Shown: positions 26,037 through 34,722, counted from the stretch's first letter. The stretch is 38,486 nucleotides of DNA from Terrabacter tumescens (GCF_014646815.1 NZ_BMNZ01000014.1:1-38486); one strand, 5' to 3'. Notes: generated from the sequence alone by a model not told the origin. Translations and numbers: made by a program.

Positions 26037-27149
26037 TCAGCTGCCGTCGGCGAGGGCGGCCGACCACCGCTCCTCGATGTGGCCGAAGCGCCACACGGCG
26101 ACCGCGACGAGCCAGGTGACGACGAAGAGCCCGACGACCCAGAAGCCGACGTTGCCGAGGTCGATGCCGCCGACCCACGCCAGCGGACCGCTCGTGACCC
26201 CGAGCCGATCGGTGAGCACCGACACGAGTTCGATGCCGCCGATGCCGAGCGCGACCGCGACCGACAGGGCCGTGACGGTGGCGTTGTAGTAGACCTTGCG
26301 CACCGGCCGGCTGAAGGCCCACCCGTAGGCGACGTTCATGAACGCGCCGTCGGCGGTGTCGAGCAGCGACATGCCCGCAGCGAAGAGCACGGGGAGGGTG
26401 AGGACGGCATACCAGGGCAGGTTGGCGGCGGCGGCGCCTCCGGCGACGACGAGCAGGCCCACCTCAGTGACCGTGTCGAAGCCGAAGCCGAAGAGGACGC
26501 CGACGGGATACATGTGCCACGGCTGGGACACGGTGCGCGTCACGCGCCCGAGGATCCGGGTCAGGAAGCCTCGCCGCTCGAGCTGCCGCTCGAGCTCGGC
26601 CTCGTCGAGGTGGCCGCCGCGCATCCGCCGGGCCACGCGCAGGATGCCGACGAGGGCGGCGAGGTTGAGCAGCCCGATGAGCACGAGGAAGACGCCCGAC
26701 ACGGACGTGCCCCACAGGCTCGTGACGTGCTGGAGCGTCGAGTCGCCGTCCTGGAGGGCGCCGGCCAGGGCGCGGATGCCCAGCGCGACGAGCATGACCA
26801 TGACGAAGACGACCGACGAGTGGCCGAGGCTGAACCAGAAGCCGACGCTGAGCGGCCGCTTCCCCTCGCCCATCAGCTTGCGGGTCGTGTTGTCGATGGC
26901 GGCGATGTGGTCGGCGTCGAAGGCGTGCCGCATGCCGAGGGTGTAGGCCGTGACGCCGAGCCCCACGCCGAAGAGCTGGCCGGCGACGCGGTACTCCTGC
27001 GGCGCGACGACCCCGACGAGCAGTCCCCACCCGACGACGTGCAGCAGCAGGACGAAGCCGCCCATCCCGAGCAGGCTGCGCCGGTCGTCGCGGGAGAGCC
27101 GCTGGAGCAGCGGCGGGCTCGTGCGCGGGCGCGAGGACGTCAGGGTCAC
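26037..27149 (-). CDS. Nickel/cobalt permease, NiCoT (HoxN/NixA) family
   Basis: 370 residues from a GTG. The family signature HX4DH is present as HAFDADH (75-81) within RHAFDADHIAAIDNTTRKL. The second signature is GFWFSLGHSSVVF near 104, with further FGFDTVTEVGLL near 236. Eight or so helices are visible. These permeases take up Ni2+ and/or Co2+ with high affinity, supplying urease, hydrogenase, superoxide dismutase or cobalamin. Which metal is used cannot be told here and no nickel enzyme is nearby. A perfect 9-3-9 dyad lies 12 bases upstream of the start and may be a metal-regulator operator. The ribosome site is weak. Confidence 0.93.
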   Translation of the reverse strand: MTLTSSRPRTSPPLLQRLSRDDRRSLLGMGGFVLLLHVVGWGLLVGVVAPQEYRVAGQLFGVGLGVTAYTLGMRHAFDADHIAAIDNTTRKLMGEGKRPLSVGFWFSLGHSSVVFVMVMLVALGIRALAGALQDGDSTLQHVTSLWGTSVSGVFLVLIGLLNLAALVGILRVARRMRGGHLDEAELERQLERRGFLTRILGRVTRTVSQPWHMYPVGVLFGFGFDTVTEVGLLVVAGGAAAANLPWYAVLTLPVLFAAGMSLLDTADGAFMNVAYGWAFSRPVRKVYYNATVTALSVAVALGIGGIELVSVLTDRLGVTSGPLAWVGGIDLGNVGFWVVGLFVVTWLVAVAVWRFGHIEERWSAALADGS

Positions 27150-27160
27150 GGGCCCACGCT

Positions 27161-27181
27161 AGATGCGACAGGGTCGCATCT
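27161..27181 (-). promoter_or_regulatory. Perfect 9-3-9 dyad upstream of the Ni/Co permease
   Basis: AGATGCGAC (27161-27169) and GTCGCATCT (27173-27181) are exact inverted copies around AGG. It fills the 40-bp gap between the plsC stop and the permease start, both on the minus strand. It could be an operator for metal control of the permease or a compact terminator for plsC; there is no T tract, which favours an operator. Confidence 0.5.
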
Positions 27182-27189
27182 GCAACGCG

Positions 27190-27864
27190 TCAGGCGGAGG
27201 GCTCGCCGCCCGGCACCTCGTTGTACGCGTCGACCCGCTCCTGGCCGCTCAGCTCGGCGATCGCCGCCATGACCCGGTCGGTCAGCAGGCGACGCGCCTT
27301 ACCGGCCGGCATACCGGCGTACTCCTCGACCCCGATCGGCTCGCCGAAGCGCACCGTGACCTTCGCGAGCCGCGGGAAACGCGCCCCGACGGGCTGGATG
27401 TCCTCGGTGCCGATGAGCCCGACCGGCACGATCGGCACCTGGGCCGTGAGCGCGAGCCACGCCACGCCCGTGCGCCCGCGATAGAGGCGACCGTCGCGCG
27501 AGCGCGTGCCCTCCGGGTAGATGCCGAACGCGTCGCCCGCGCGGAGCACCTCGAGCGCGGTGTCGAGGCTCTCCTGCGCCGCGGTGGCCGAGTGCCGGTT
27601 GACCGGCACCATCCCGACGGCGCTGAAGAAGCCCTTGCGCAGGAAGCCGCCGACGCCCGTGCCGGTCCAGTACTCCTCCTTGGCGAGGAAGCGCACCTGC
27701 CGCGGCGAGGCGAGCGGGATGGCGAAGGAGTCGATGAACGACCGGTGGTTGCTCGCGACGATGACGCCGCCCTCGCGCGGGATGTTCTCCTTGCCCTCGA
27801 TCGTGGGCCTGTACAGCGCATGGGACAGCGGGTACAGGAGGTTGCGCCCGAGGCTGTAGAACAT
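27190..27864 (-). CDS. 1-acyl-glycerol-3-phosphate acyltransferase (PlsC-like)
   Basis: 224 residues from the ATG at 27864 (MFYSLGRN); the longer frame upstream has poor coding character. Acyltransferase block I is HX4D: NHRSFID with His40 and Asp45. Block II is FLAKEEYW. Block III is EGTRSRDG at 118-125, binding the glycerol phosphate. Block IV is VPIVPVGLIG near 147. The enzyme acylates lysophosphatidic acid at the membrane face in phospholipid synthesis. It precedes the nickel/cobalt permease by 40 bp. Substrate acyl preference cannot be read from sequence. Confidence 0.92.
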   Translation of the reverse strand: MFYSLGRNLLYPLSHALYRPTIEGKENIPREGGVIVASNHRSFIDSFAIPLASPRQVRFLAKEEYWTGTGVGGFLRKGFFSAVGMVPVNRHSATAAQESLDTALEVLRAGDAFGIYPEGTRSRDGRLYRGRTGVAWLALTAQVPIVPVGLIGTEDIQPVGARFPRLAKVTVRFGEPIGVEEYAGMPAGKARRLLTDRVMAAIAELSGQERVDAYNEVPGGEPSA

Positions 27865-27975
27865 GGGCCACAGCCTAGGGCCGCGGGCCGGGCGCCCGGG
27901 GTGCGGCGTCCGTCGCAGCCGCTCGGTGACCACCCTTTGGTATGCCGTGTGCCCGGCTCGGGTGCGGCCGGACCG

Positions 27976-28734
27976 TCACGGGCGGGCGCGGACCGCCCAC
28001 GCGGTGGCCATGACGTAGAAGGGCGGCTCGGGCAGCAGCTCGCGGCAGTGCTCGCGCAGCCGCATCCGGCCGACCTCGTCGAGGCTCCTGACGTAGGCGC
28101 CGGCCGGACCGACCCCGAAGGTGTAGGGCTCCCACCAGTCCTCGAAGCTCGGGTGGCGCACGGTGACCGTGAGGGCGGTGTCCTCGATCTGGTTGAGGCC
28201 GGCCTCGTCGCACAGCCGGGCCAGCTCGCCCTCCCGGGTGCCGGGCATGCCGGACTCGTCGTCGACCTCGGGGTCGAGGTCTCGCGCGGCGCGCCAGAAG
28301 GCGGCGAGCGGGGCGCCGCCCCCCGCGAGGTCCCACACGCAAGCCGACACCGTGCCCCCCGGGCGCGTGACCCGACCCATCTCGCGCAGCCCCGGCGCCG
28401 GGTCGGTCATGAAGCTGACGACGAGCTGCGCGAGCGTGTGGTCGAAGAGGTCGTCGGGGTAGGGCAGCTGCTCGGCCGGGGCCGTCTGCACGTCGAGGGT
28501 CGGGAACGAGTGCCGCAGGGAGGCCAGGAGCGGCTGCGACGGGTCTACCGCCGAGACGCCGTCGACCCCGAGCCGCTCGATGAGGACACGGGTCAGGGCG
28601 CCGGTCCCGCAGCCGACGTCGAGCGCCCGACCCGGTCCGGCAACTCCGGACCAGTCGGCGAACCGCACTGCGAGCGGCCCCGAGTAGCGCCCCATGAACC
28701 GGTCGTACGCGTCGGCCGCAACCTCGAAGGTCAC
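27976..28734 (-). CDS. SAM-dependent methyltransferase, class I
   Basis: 252 residues. Motif I, ALDVGCGTGAL (37-47), binds the methionine end of SAM. An acidic motif II SAVDPSQP (61-68) contacts the ribose. Motif III-like LPYPDDLFDHTLAQLVVSFMTDP and the MGRVTRPGGTVSACVWD strand follow, as in UbiE/COQ5-type enzymes. The C-terminal part has WWEPYTFGVGPAGAYV, a common lid feature in small-molecule methyltransferases. Substrate unknown. It lies between dnaX and plsC on the same strand, separated from dnaX by a 206-bp gap with repeats. Confidence 0.88.
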   Translation of the reverse strand: MTFEVAADAYDRFMGRYSGPLAVRFADWSGVAGPGRALDVGCGTGALTRVLIERLGVDGVSAVDPSQPLLASLRHSFPTLDVQTAPAEQLPYPDDLFDHTLAQLVVSFMTDPAPGLREMGRVTRPGGTVSACVWDLAGGGAPLAAFWRAARDLDPEVDDESGMPGTREGELARLCDEAGLNQIEDTALTVTVRHPSFEDWWEPYTFGVGPAGAYVRSLDEVGRMRLREHCRELLPEPPFYVMATAWAVRARP

Positions 28735-28852
28735 GGTCCGACGCTACCGCCGAACACCCCTGCGCTGTCGAGGAACTGGCGACCGGTTCGGATCTCGCGG
28801 AGCAGTCCGGCGGTCACCTGAGGGCAGCCAGGACCAACCGCCCCCACCCGGT

Positions 28853-28907
28853 CGAGTGGCCCCGTCGTCACACCCATCCCACGCCGAGTGGCCCCGTCGT
28901 CACACCC
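28853..28907. repeat. Two direct 23-bp copies of the GTCGAGTG-family element
   Basis: CGAGTGGCCCCGTCGTCACA plus three further bases occurs at 28853-28875 and 28885-28907 (period 32). The first 20 bases occur again, inverted and exact, at 25130-25149 within the 64-bp array 3.7 kb away. Non-coding gap between the methyltransferase start and the dnaX stop. Confidence 0.85.
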
Positions 28908-28940
28908 GACCGCCGGCCCCGACGGTCAGGCCGGACGAGG

Positions 28941-31634
28941 TCAGTTCTCGAGCTCCTGGACGACGCGGCCGCCGAGGACCTTCTCGATGACGGAGCGGCC
29001 GACGTCGCCGGACTGCTCGATGTCCTCGTCGTCGGCGCTGACGGCCGAGTCGTCGGTGACGGGCTGGCGCGGCTGGTCGTCGTCGCTGGGGCGTGAGCCA
29101 CCGGCACGCGACCGGGCCTGCGCGAAGGACTGGCGTACGGCACTGGCTCCGCGGACCGCGGAGTCCGTGGGCACATCGCCACCGCTGGCAGCCGCCCCGG
29201 ACGGTGACCCGGGCTGCACCGCGGACTGCGCCCCCGCGGGAGCGGCAGCCGCAGCGCCGGACGTCGGACCCGTGGCCCAGTCGGGGGCCGGGCCGGTCGC
29301 CGAGCCCCAGCCGGCGTTGTCCTGGAGTGAGCGACCCGCGACCGGGCTCAGGCCGGCATCGGCGAGCGCCGTCGCACCCCGCGAACCGGCGGCCGGCGAT
29401 GCCGCACCGCCACTGCCTGCACCCGCACCGCCGGACCCGGTGGCGCTGCCTCCGGGGCCGGCGGACTCATGCCCCGCGCCGGCATCACCCCACGACGGGC
29501 GACTCGCGCCGGGGTCGCCCTGCAGGGCGGCGCCCTGACCGCCGGGACCGCCCTGACCGCTGGGACCGTGCTGGCCGCTGGGACCGTCCTGGCCGCTGGG
29601 ACCGTCCTGGCCGACGGGACCGCGCTGGCTGCCGCCGGACGCGGCGACCGACTCGCCCTTGCTCGGCGGGTCGGGCTCGCCGACCGGGGCGGCACCCGGG
29701 GGCGGCGACACCGGCGCCTGCTGCGAGACGGTGTCGACGTGGACGCCGTCGACGATGGCGTCGACGCCGAGCTCGTCGATGAGGGCCTGGCGCACGATGT
29801 CGGCGTGGTTGCCGGCCCGGAAGGTCTGGGTGAGGCCGGCCGTGGCGATGCCGAGGGTCAGCTTCTTGCCGTCGAAGGCAGTGACCTGGGCGTTCTGCGA
29901 GACGAAGGTCCACGTGATGCGGCGCATGGTGAAGATGCGGCCGAGCACGTTGGGCCAGGCGCGACGGATCGCGTCGGTGTCCATGCCGCCGGAGGGGCCG
30001 CCCTGCGACGCGTCACCCGAGGGCCCCGCAGCTGGGGAGGGGGCCGCTGCCGGCGCCGTGCCGGAACCACCCTGCTCCGAGGCGCCCGACAGGTGCTGGC
30101 GCTCGCCGTGCGACTCGGCGGTGGCCGACGGGCCACCGACCGACTCGGACGGCGTCATGACCGGCGGCGCGCCGACCTCGGCGCGGACTGCGTCGACGCG
30201 TCCGGCGTCGTCGGGACCCGCGTTCGACGGACTGGTCGGACCGGTCTGGCGCGCCGACGGCGACGAACCGACCGTGCTCTCGATGCCGGCGCTGCGTCCG
30301 CCGCCACCCATGCCACCGGCGGCGTGCGACGCACCCCCGCCGCCGCTCGACGGCGGCGTGTAGTCCGAGACCGTGCGCGGCGGCGCGGTCGCGGCCGGAG
30401 CGGTCGCGGCCGGAGCGGCAGCAGAAGTGGGCGGAGCGGCAGGCGCGTCACCGCGGGCGGCGGTCGGGACGCCCCCGACGTCGAGGCGACGCTCGAGACG
30501 GTCGAGGCGGGCGGCATACCCCTGCTCGCCCGAGGCGGCCGGCAGGAGGATGCGCGCGCAGATCAGCTCGAGCTGCAGGCGCGGCGCGGTGGCGCCCGTC
30601 ATCTCGGTCAGGCCCGTGTTGACGATGTCGGCCGCGCGCGAGAGGGCGCCCGGGCCGAACCCGGCCTGCTGGACCCGCATGCGCTCGAGCTGGTCCTCGG
30701 GGACACCACGCAGCACCTGCCCGGCGCCCTCGGGGATCGCGGCGACGATGATGAGGTCGCGCAGGCGCTCGAGGAGATCCTCGACGAACCGGCGCGGGTC
30801 GTGCCCCGACTCGATGACCTTGTCGATCTGGCGGAACGTGGCGGCTCCGTCGCCCGCCGCGAGCGCGTCGACGGTGCTGTCGAGCAGCTCGCCGTCGGTG
30901 AAGCCGAGCAGCGACACCGCGCCGTCGTAGGTCAGGCCCTCGGGACCCGAGCCGGCGATGAGCTGGTCGAGCACCGAGAGCGAGTCACGCACCGAGCCGC
31001 CGCCCGCGCGTGTGACGAAGCTGAGGACACCCGGGTGCGTCGCGACGTGCTCGGACTCGAGGAGGCGCTCCATGTAGCTCGTGAGCTTGGCCGGCGGCAC
31101 GAGGCGGAACGGGTAGTGGTGCGTGCGCGAGCGGATCGTGCCGATGACCTTCTCGGGCTCGGTCGTCGCGAAGACGAACTTCACGTGCTCCGGCGGCTCC
31201 TCGACGATCTTGAGCAGGGCGTTGAAGCCCTGCGGCGTCACCATGTGCGCCTCGTCGATGATGTAGATCTTGAAGCGGCTCTGAGCCGGGCCGTAGGAGG
31301 CCCGCTCGCGCAGGTCACGAGCGTCGTCGACGCCACCGTGGCTGGCCGCGTCGATCTCGATGACGTCGACCGAGCCGGACCCCCCGCGGGCGAGCGCCAC
31401 GCACGACTCGCACGTGCCGCACGGGATCGGCGTCGGGCCCTGCTCACAGTTGAGACAGCGCGCGAGGATGCGCGCGCTCGTCGTCTTGCCGCAGCCACGC
31501 GGGCCGCTGAAGAGGTAGGCGTGGTTGACCCGACCCGTGCGCAGCGCCTGCATGAGCGGCTCCGTCACGTGCTCCTGGCCGATCACGTCGGCGAAGCTCT
31601 CGGGCCGGTAGCGGCGGTACAGGGCGGTGGCCAT
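28941..31634 (-). CDS. dnaX: DNA polymerase III subunit gamma/tau
   Basis: 897 residues from the ATG at 31634 (MATALYRRYRPESF); the open frame extends further upstream but the family starts here. Walker A is GPRGCGKTTS (44-53). A zinc module follows with CEQGPTPIPCGTCESC (63-78). Walker B is IIDEAHM and sensor-type GGGSVRDSLS is near 227. The AAA+ and collar domains end near 365, and a conserved C-terminal tau part (TDAIRRAWPNVLGRIFTMRR) reappears near 550. The rest is long Ala/Gly/Pro/Ser-rich linker, including GQDGPS hexapeptides. It loads the sliding clamp and holds the polymerase. No slippery frameshift site was evident. ybaB does not follow it. Confidence 0.95.
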   Translation of the reverse strand: MATALYRRYRPESFADVIGQEHVTEPLMQALRTGRVNHAYLFSGPRGCGKTTSARILARCLNCEQGPTPIPCGTCESCVALARGGSGSVDVIEIDAASHGGVDDARDLRERASYGPAQSRFKIYIIDEAHMVTPQGFNALLKIVEEPPEHVKFVFATTEPEKVIGTIRSRTHHYPFRLVPPAKLTSYMERLLESEHVATHPGVLSFVTRAGGGSVRDSLSVLDQLIAGSGPEGLTYDGAVSLLGFTDGELLDSTVDALAAGDGAATFRQIDKVIESGHDPRRFVEDLLERLRDLIIVAAIPEGAGQVLRGVPEDQLERMRVQQAGFGPGALSRAADIVNTGLTEMTGATAPRLQLELICARILLPAASGEQGYAARLDRLERRLDVGGVPTAARGDAPAAPPTSAAAPAATAPAATAPPRTVSDYTPPSSGGGGASHAAGGMGGGGRSAGIESTVGSSPSARQTGPTSPSNAGPDDAGRVDAVRAEVGAPPVMTPSESVGGPSATAESHGERQHLSGASEQGGSGTAPAAAPSPAAGPSGDASQGGPSGGMDTDAIRRAWPNVLGRIFTMRRITWTFVSQNAQVTAFDGKKLTLGIATAGLTQTFRAGNHADIVRQALIDELGVDAIVDGVHVDTVSQQAPVSPPPGAAPVGEPDPPSKGESVAASGGSQRGPVGQDGPSGQDGPSGQHGPSGQGGPGGQGAALQGDPGASRPSWGDAGAGHESAGPGGSATGSGGAGAGSGGAASPAAGSRGATALADAGLSPVAGRSLQDNAGWGSATGPAPDWATGPTSGAAAAAPAGAQSAVQPGSPSGAAASGGDVPTDSAVRGASAVRQSFAQARSRAGGSRPSDDDQPRQPVTDDSAVSADDEDIEQSGDVGRSVIEKVLGGRVVQELEN
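29531..29625 (-). repeat. 18-bp tandem repeat in the dnaX linker
   Basis: About five in-frame units of 18 bp (GCCGCTGGGACCGTCCTG on the plus strand) encode repeated GQDGPS/GQHGPS/GQGGPG. This is a flexible linker segment likely to vary in length between strains. Confidence 0.85.
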
Positions 31635-31818
31635 GCCCGAAACCCTAACGGCCACGACCGACGCCGGGAACGCGGACCGAAGGCCGTCGCCCGGGGACGA
31701 AGGGGTGAACAGCTCCTTACGGCGCGCGGTTCCGACGGGCGGCTGTCGGTGGGTGTGCCTAGGGTCGATGAACGGCCCGTCGAGCGACCCGTACGGCGGC
31801 CGGACGGAGGAGGACACC

Positions 31819-33120
31819 ATGCCCGATTCGACCCCGCAGCACCAGTGGGACGCCGACACCCTCGTCGCCCGCTACGACGAGGTGCGCTCCCACACCGAGA
31901 CCCTCGCCGCCCCGCTCTCACCCGAGGACCAGACCGTCCAGTCGATGCCCGACGTGTCCCCGACGAAGTGGCACCGCGCGCACGTGACGTGGTTCTTCGA
32001 GACCTTCGTGCTCGCCGACCACGAGCCGTCGTTCAGGCCCTACCAGGACCAGTACTGGTTCCTCTTCAACAGCTACTACGAGGGCGTCGGCCCGCGCTAC
32101 GCCCGCGCCGAGCGCGGCTTCATCACCCGCCCGGGCGCCCACGACGTCGGCCTCTACCGCGCCGACGTCGACGCCCGCATGCGCGACCTCGTGACCACCC
32201 TCGACGGCGGCTCGCTCGAGAAGCTCGCCTCGACCATCGAGCTCGGCTTCCACCACGAGCAGCAGCACCAGGAGCTGCTGCTCATGGACATCAAGCACGT
32301 CCTGTCGGTCAACCCCCTACAGCCTGCGTATGCCGGCACCCCCCTCACGCCGTCCGCTCCCGACCCGTTGGGCTGGGTCGACGTCGAGGGCGGGCTCGTC
32401 GAGGTCGGCCACCGGGGCGGCGGCTTCGGCTTCGACAACGAGCTGCCCCTGCACCAGCAGTGGCTCGAGCCCTACCGCCTCGCCGACCGCCTCGTCACCA
32501 ACGGCGAATGGCTCGAGTTCATGGCCGACCGCGGCTACGACCGCCACGAGCTGTGGCTCTCCGACGGATGGGCCCGGGTGCGGGCCGAGGGGTGGCGGGC
32601 GCCGTTCTACTGGCGCGAGGTCGACGGCGTCTGGTTCGAGCACACCCTGAGTGGCACCCGTCCGGTCGACCCCGGCCTGCCCGTCAGCCACGTCAGCCAC
32701 TACGAGGCCGACGCCTACGCCACCTGGGCCGGCAAGCGCCTGCCCACCGAGGGCGAGTGGGAGCACGGGGTGGTCGCCGACGGTCAGGTCGAGACCGCGG
32801 CCGTGCGGGGCAACCTCGCCGACACCGAGTCCTTCCACCCTCGGGCGGCCGGCCCGCCGACGGGTCACCTGCGCCAGGTCTACGGCGACTGCTGGGAGTG
32901 GACGAGCTCGGCCTACCTCGCCTACCCCGGCTACCACCCGCCGGCCGGGGCCATTGGCGAGTACAACGGCAAGTTCATGTCGGGCCAGATGGTCCTGCGG
33001 GGCGGGTGCGCCCTGACCCCGCCCGGCCACGCCCGCGCCAGCTACCGCAACTTCTTCCCGCCCGGATCCCGCTGGGCCCTCTCGGGGGTCCGTCTCGCCG
33101 ATGGAGGCGCTCGCCGATGA
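31819..33120 (+). CDS. egtB: Ergothioneine sulfoxide synthase EgtB
   Basis: 433 residues; GGAGGAGG precedes the ATG. The N-terminal DinB-like domain carries the iron ligands: His55 in KWHRAHVTWFFETF, and His146 and His150 in HHEQQHQE (HX3HXE). The C-terminal formylglycine-generating-enzyme-like domain has KRLPTEGEWEHG, GDCWEWTSSAY, GEYNGKFMSGQMVLRGG and YRNFFPP. It joins hercynine and a thiol with O2 at a mononuclear iron. The KWHxAH...WFFETF and EYNGKFM signatures resemble the type common outside Mycobacterium, whose members often pair only with EgtD and may use cysteine directly. It overlaps egtD by four bases, so the two are coupled. Confidence 0.93.
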   Translation: MPDSTPQHQWDADTLVARYDEVRSHTETLAAPLSPEDQTVQSMPDVSPTKWHRAHVTWFFETFVLADHEPSFRPYQDQYWFLFNSYYEGVGPRYARAERGFITRPGAHDVGLYRADVDARMRDLVTTLDGGSLEKLASTIELGFHHEQQHQELLLMDIKHVLSVNPLQPAYAGTPLTPSAPDPLGWVDVEGGLVEVGHRGGGFGFDNELPLHQQWLEPYRLADRLVTNGEWLEFMADRGYDRHELWLSDGWARVRAEGWRAPFYWREVDGVWFEHTLSGTRPVDPGLPVSHVSHYEADAYATWAGKRLPTEGEWEHGVVADGQVETAAVRGNLADTESFHPRAAGPPTGHLRQVYGDCWEWTSSAYLAYPGYHPPAGAIGEYNGKFMSGQMVLRGGCALTPPGHARASYRNFFPPGSRWALSGVRLADGGARR

Positions 33121-34097
33121 CCGCTCGTGAGCCTGTCGTCACCGTCGCTCTCGACCCCGACTGGGCCTCCGGGGCCCTCGTCGACGACGTCCGCCGTGGG
33201 CTCGGCTCGCAGCCGCGCACCCTCCCGCCGAAGTGGCTCTACGACGACGTCGGCTCCGACCTCTTCGACGAGATCACGCGGCTGCCGGAGTACTACCCCA
33301 CCGAGTGCGAGCGGGCGATCCTGCGCGACCACGCCGCCGACATCGTCGCGGCGTGCGACGCCACGACCGTCGTCGAGCTCGGCAGCGGCACGAGCGACAA
33401 GACGCGCACCCTGCTCGACGCCTTCGCCGCCGACGGCAGCCTCGAGCGGTTCGTTCCCGTCGACGTGTCCGAGCAGACCCTGCGCGACGCGGCGGCGATG
33501 CTGTCGGAGCGCTACCCGACCGTGCGCGTCGAGGCCCTCGTCGGAGACTTCACGCTCCACCTCGGCCACCTGCCCCGCGGCGGCCGGCGCCTGGTCGCCT
33601 TCCTCGGCGGCACCATCGGCAACTTCTACGTCGAGGAGCGGGCGGCGTTCCTCGGGGCGCTGCACGACAGCCTCGAGCCCGGTGACTGGTTCCTCCTCGG
33701 CACCGACCTCGTCAAGAGCTCCGACCGGCTCATCGCGGCCTACGACGACAGCCGCGGCGTCACGGCGCAGTTCGTCACCAACTGCCTCCGCGTGCTCAAC
33801 CGCGAGCTGGGCGCCGACTTCGACATCGACGCCTTCTCCTACGTCCCCTTCTGGGACCCGCGCCAGGAGCGCATGGACCTACGGCTGCGGGCCGACATGC
33901 CCCAGCGAGTCACGGTGCCCGGGGCCGACCTGACGTTCGAGCTGGCCCACGGCGAGGAGATCCGGGTCGAGATCTCGACGAAGTTCCGTCCCGAGGGCCT
34001 GCGGGACGAGCTGGCCGCGGCCGGCTTCGCCGTCGAGCGCACGTGGACCGATGACGCCGGCGACTTCGCCCTGACCCTCGCCCGGCGGGGTGAGTGA
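33117..34097 (+). CDS. egtD: L-histidine N-alpha-methyltransferase EgtD
   Basis: 326 residues; ATGA overlap with egtB. The family opening PPKWLYDDVGSDLFDEITRLPEYYPT (37-62) is followed by the SAM motif VVELGSGTSDKTRTLL (85-100). Then come VPVDVSEQTLRDAA, VGDFTLHL, LGGTIGNF and LGTDLVKSSDRLIAAYDD, with the histidine-binding NxxxxxNRELGADFD segment. It trimethylates histidine to hercynine, the substrate for EgtB, in the cytosol. Together with egtB it forms a minimal ergothioneine operon; no egtA, egtC or egtE is beside it. Confidence 0.95.
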   Translation: MTAREPVVTVALDPDWASGALVDDVRRGLGSQPRTLPPKWLYDDVGSDLFDEITRLPEYYPTECERAILRDHAADIVAACDATTVVELGSGTSDKTRTLLDAFAADGSLERFVPVDVSEQTLRDAAAMLSERYPTVRVEALVGDFTLHLGHLPRGGRRLVAFLGGTIGNFYVEERAAFLGALHDSLEPGDWFLLGTDLVKSSDRLIAAYDDSRGVTAQFVTNCLRVLNRELGADFDIDAFSYVPFWDPRQERMDLRLRADMPQRVTVPGADLTFELAHGEEIRVEISTKFRPEGLRDELAAAGFAVERTWTDDAGDFALTLARRGE

Positions 34098-34170
34098 CCC
34101 GATTCGGCGAATTCTCCAGGTGTGGGTGAGACTGGGCGCTCGAGTACGACACGACGTAGGAGACGCCCGC

Positions 34171-34659
34171 ATGACCCCTCGCACCCTCTACCGCCGCATC
34201 GCGCTCGCCGAGGTGGTGACGTGGGCCCTGCTGCTGCTCGGGATGGTGCTCAAGTACGTCACGAAGACGACCGACCTCGGGGTCCGGGTCTTCGGCCTCG
34301 CCCACGGCGTCGTGTTCATCGCCTTCTGCCTCGTCACGGTGCTGCTCTGGGTCAACCAGCGCTGGACCGTGCGCGAGGGCGTGCTCGGGCTGCTCAGCGC
34401 GGTCCCGCCGTTCCTCACCGTCTGGTGGGAGCGACGTCTCGAGCGCCGCGGACGCCTCGACGGCGACTGGCGCCTCGGCCGCCTCGACGGCGACTGGCGC
34501 CTCGGCCGCGACGGCGAGGCTCCTGCCAACCCGGCGGAGCGGGTCGTGGCCACGCTGCTCGCCCGTCCCATGATGGCCGTCGGCGTCGGGATCGTCGCAG
34601 TGCTCGCCCTGACCGGGGTGGCCCTCCTCGTGGGACCTCCGGTCGGCAAGCAGGGCTGA
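34171..34659 (+). CDS. DUF3817-like membrane protein
   Basis: 162 residues, GTAGGAG upstream of the ATG. The start TPRTLYRRIALAEVVTWALLLLGMVLKYVTK, followed by GVRVFGLAHGVVFIAFCLVTVLLWVNQRW, matches the DUF3817 (YdzA-like) three-helix family common in Actinobacteria. A last helix is at about 138-157. An exact 27-bp duplication (34454-34480 and 34481-34507) gives RLDGDWRLG twice in the loop before the last helix, which lengthens the protein relative to the family. It follows egtD by 73 bp on the same strand. Function unknown. Confidence 0.82.
   Translation: MTPRTLYRRIALAEVVTWALLLLGMVLKYVTKTTDLGVRVFGLAHGVVFIAFCLVTVLLWVNQRWTVREGVLGLLSAVPPFLTVWWERRLERRGRLDGDWRLGRLDGDWRLGRDGEAPANPAERVVATLLARPMMAVGVGIVAVLALTGVALLVGPPVGKQG
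34454..34507 (+). repeat. Exact 27-bp in-frame tandem duplication in the DUF3817-like gene
   Basis: Two identical back-to-back 27-base units, each encoding RLDGDWRLG. Identity at every base implies a recent event or slippage-prone DNA. Confidence 0.9.
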
Positions 34660-34678
34660 CCACCAGGCGCACCTGTTG

Positions 34679-34722
34679 CGAAGTGCCCACTCGACGTGAT
34701 CCCCCCGCGAGTGGGCACTTCG
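34679..34722. terminator. 15-bp perfect hairpin of the GTCGAGTG-like family
   Basis: CGAAGTGCCCACTCG (34679-34693) pairs exactly with CGAGTGGGCACTTCG (34708-34722), loop 14 bases. A degenerate second pair (GGGTGGGCCCTTTGAAA region) follows to about 34757. It lies 20 bp after the DUF3817-like stop and before the ABC operon, so it most likely ends the egt transcript. Confidence 0.65.

Noticed and set aside
31635-31818. Possible SRP (4.5S/ffs) RNA beside dnaX, as in some Actinobacteria
   Set aside because: The conserved GGAAG...GCAGC helix 8 sequence is not present on either strand of this 184-bp gap.
29469-34097. A plus-strand frame open for about 1540 codons, running antisense to dnaX and on into egtD
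   Set aside because: Only its last part is egtD. The rest is low-complexity Arg/Ala/Gly sequence produced by the mirror of high-GC coding DNA, without family motifs; true starts with ribosome sites are inside it.
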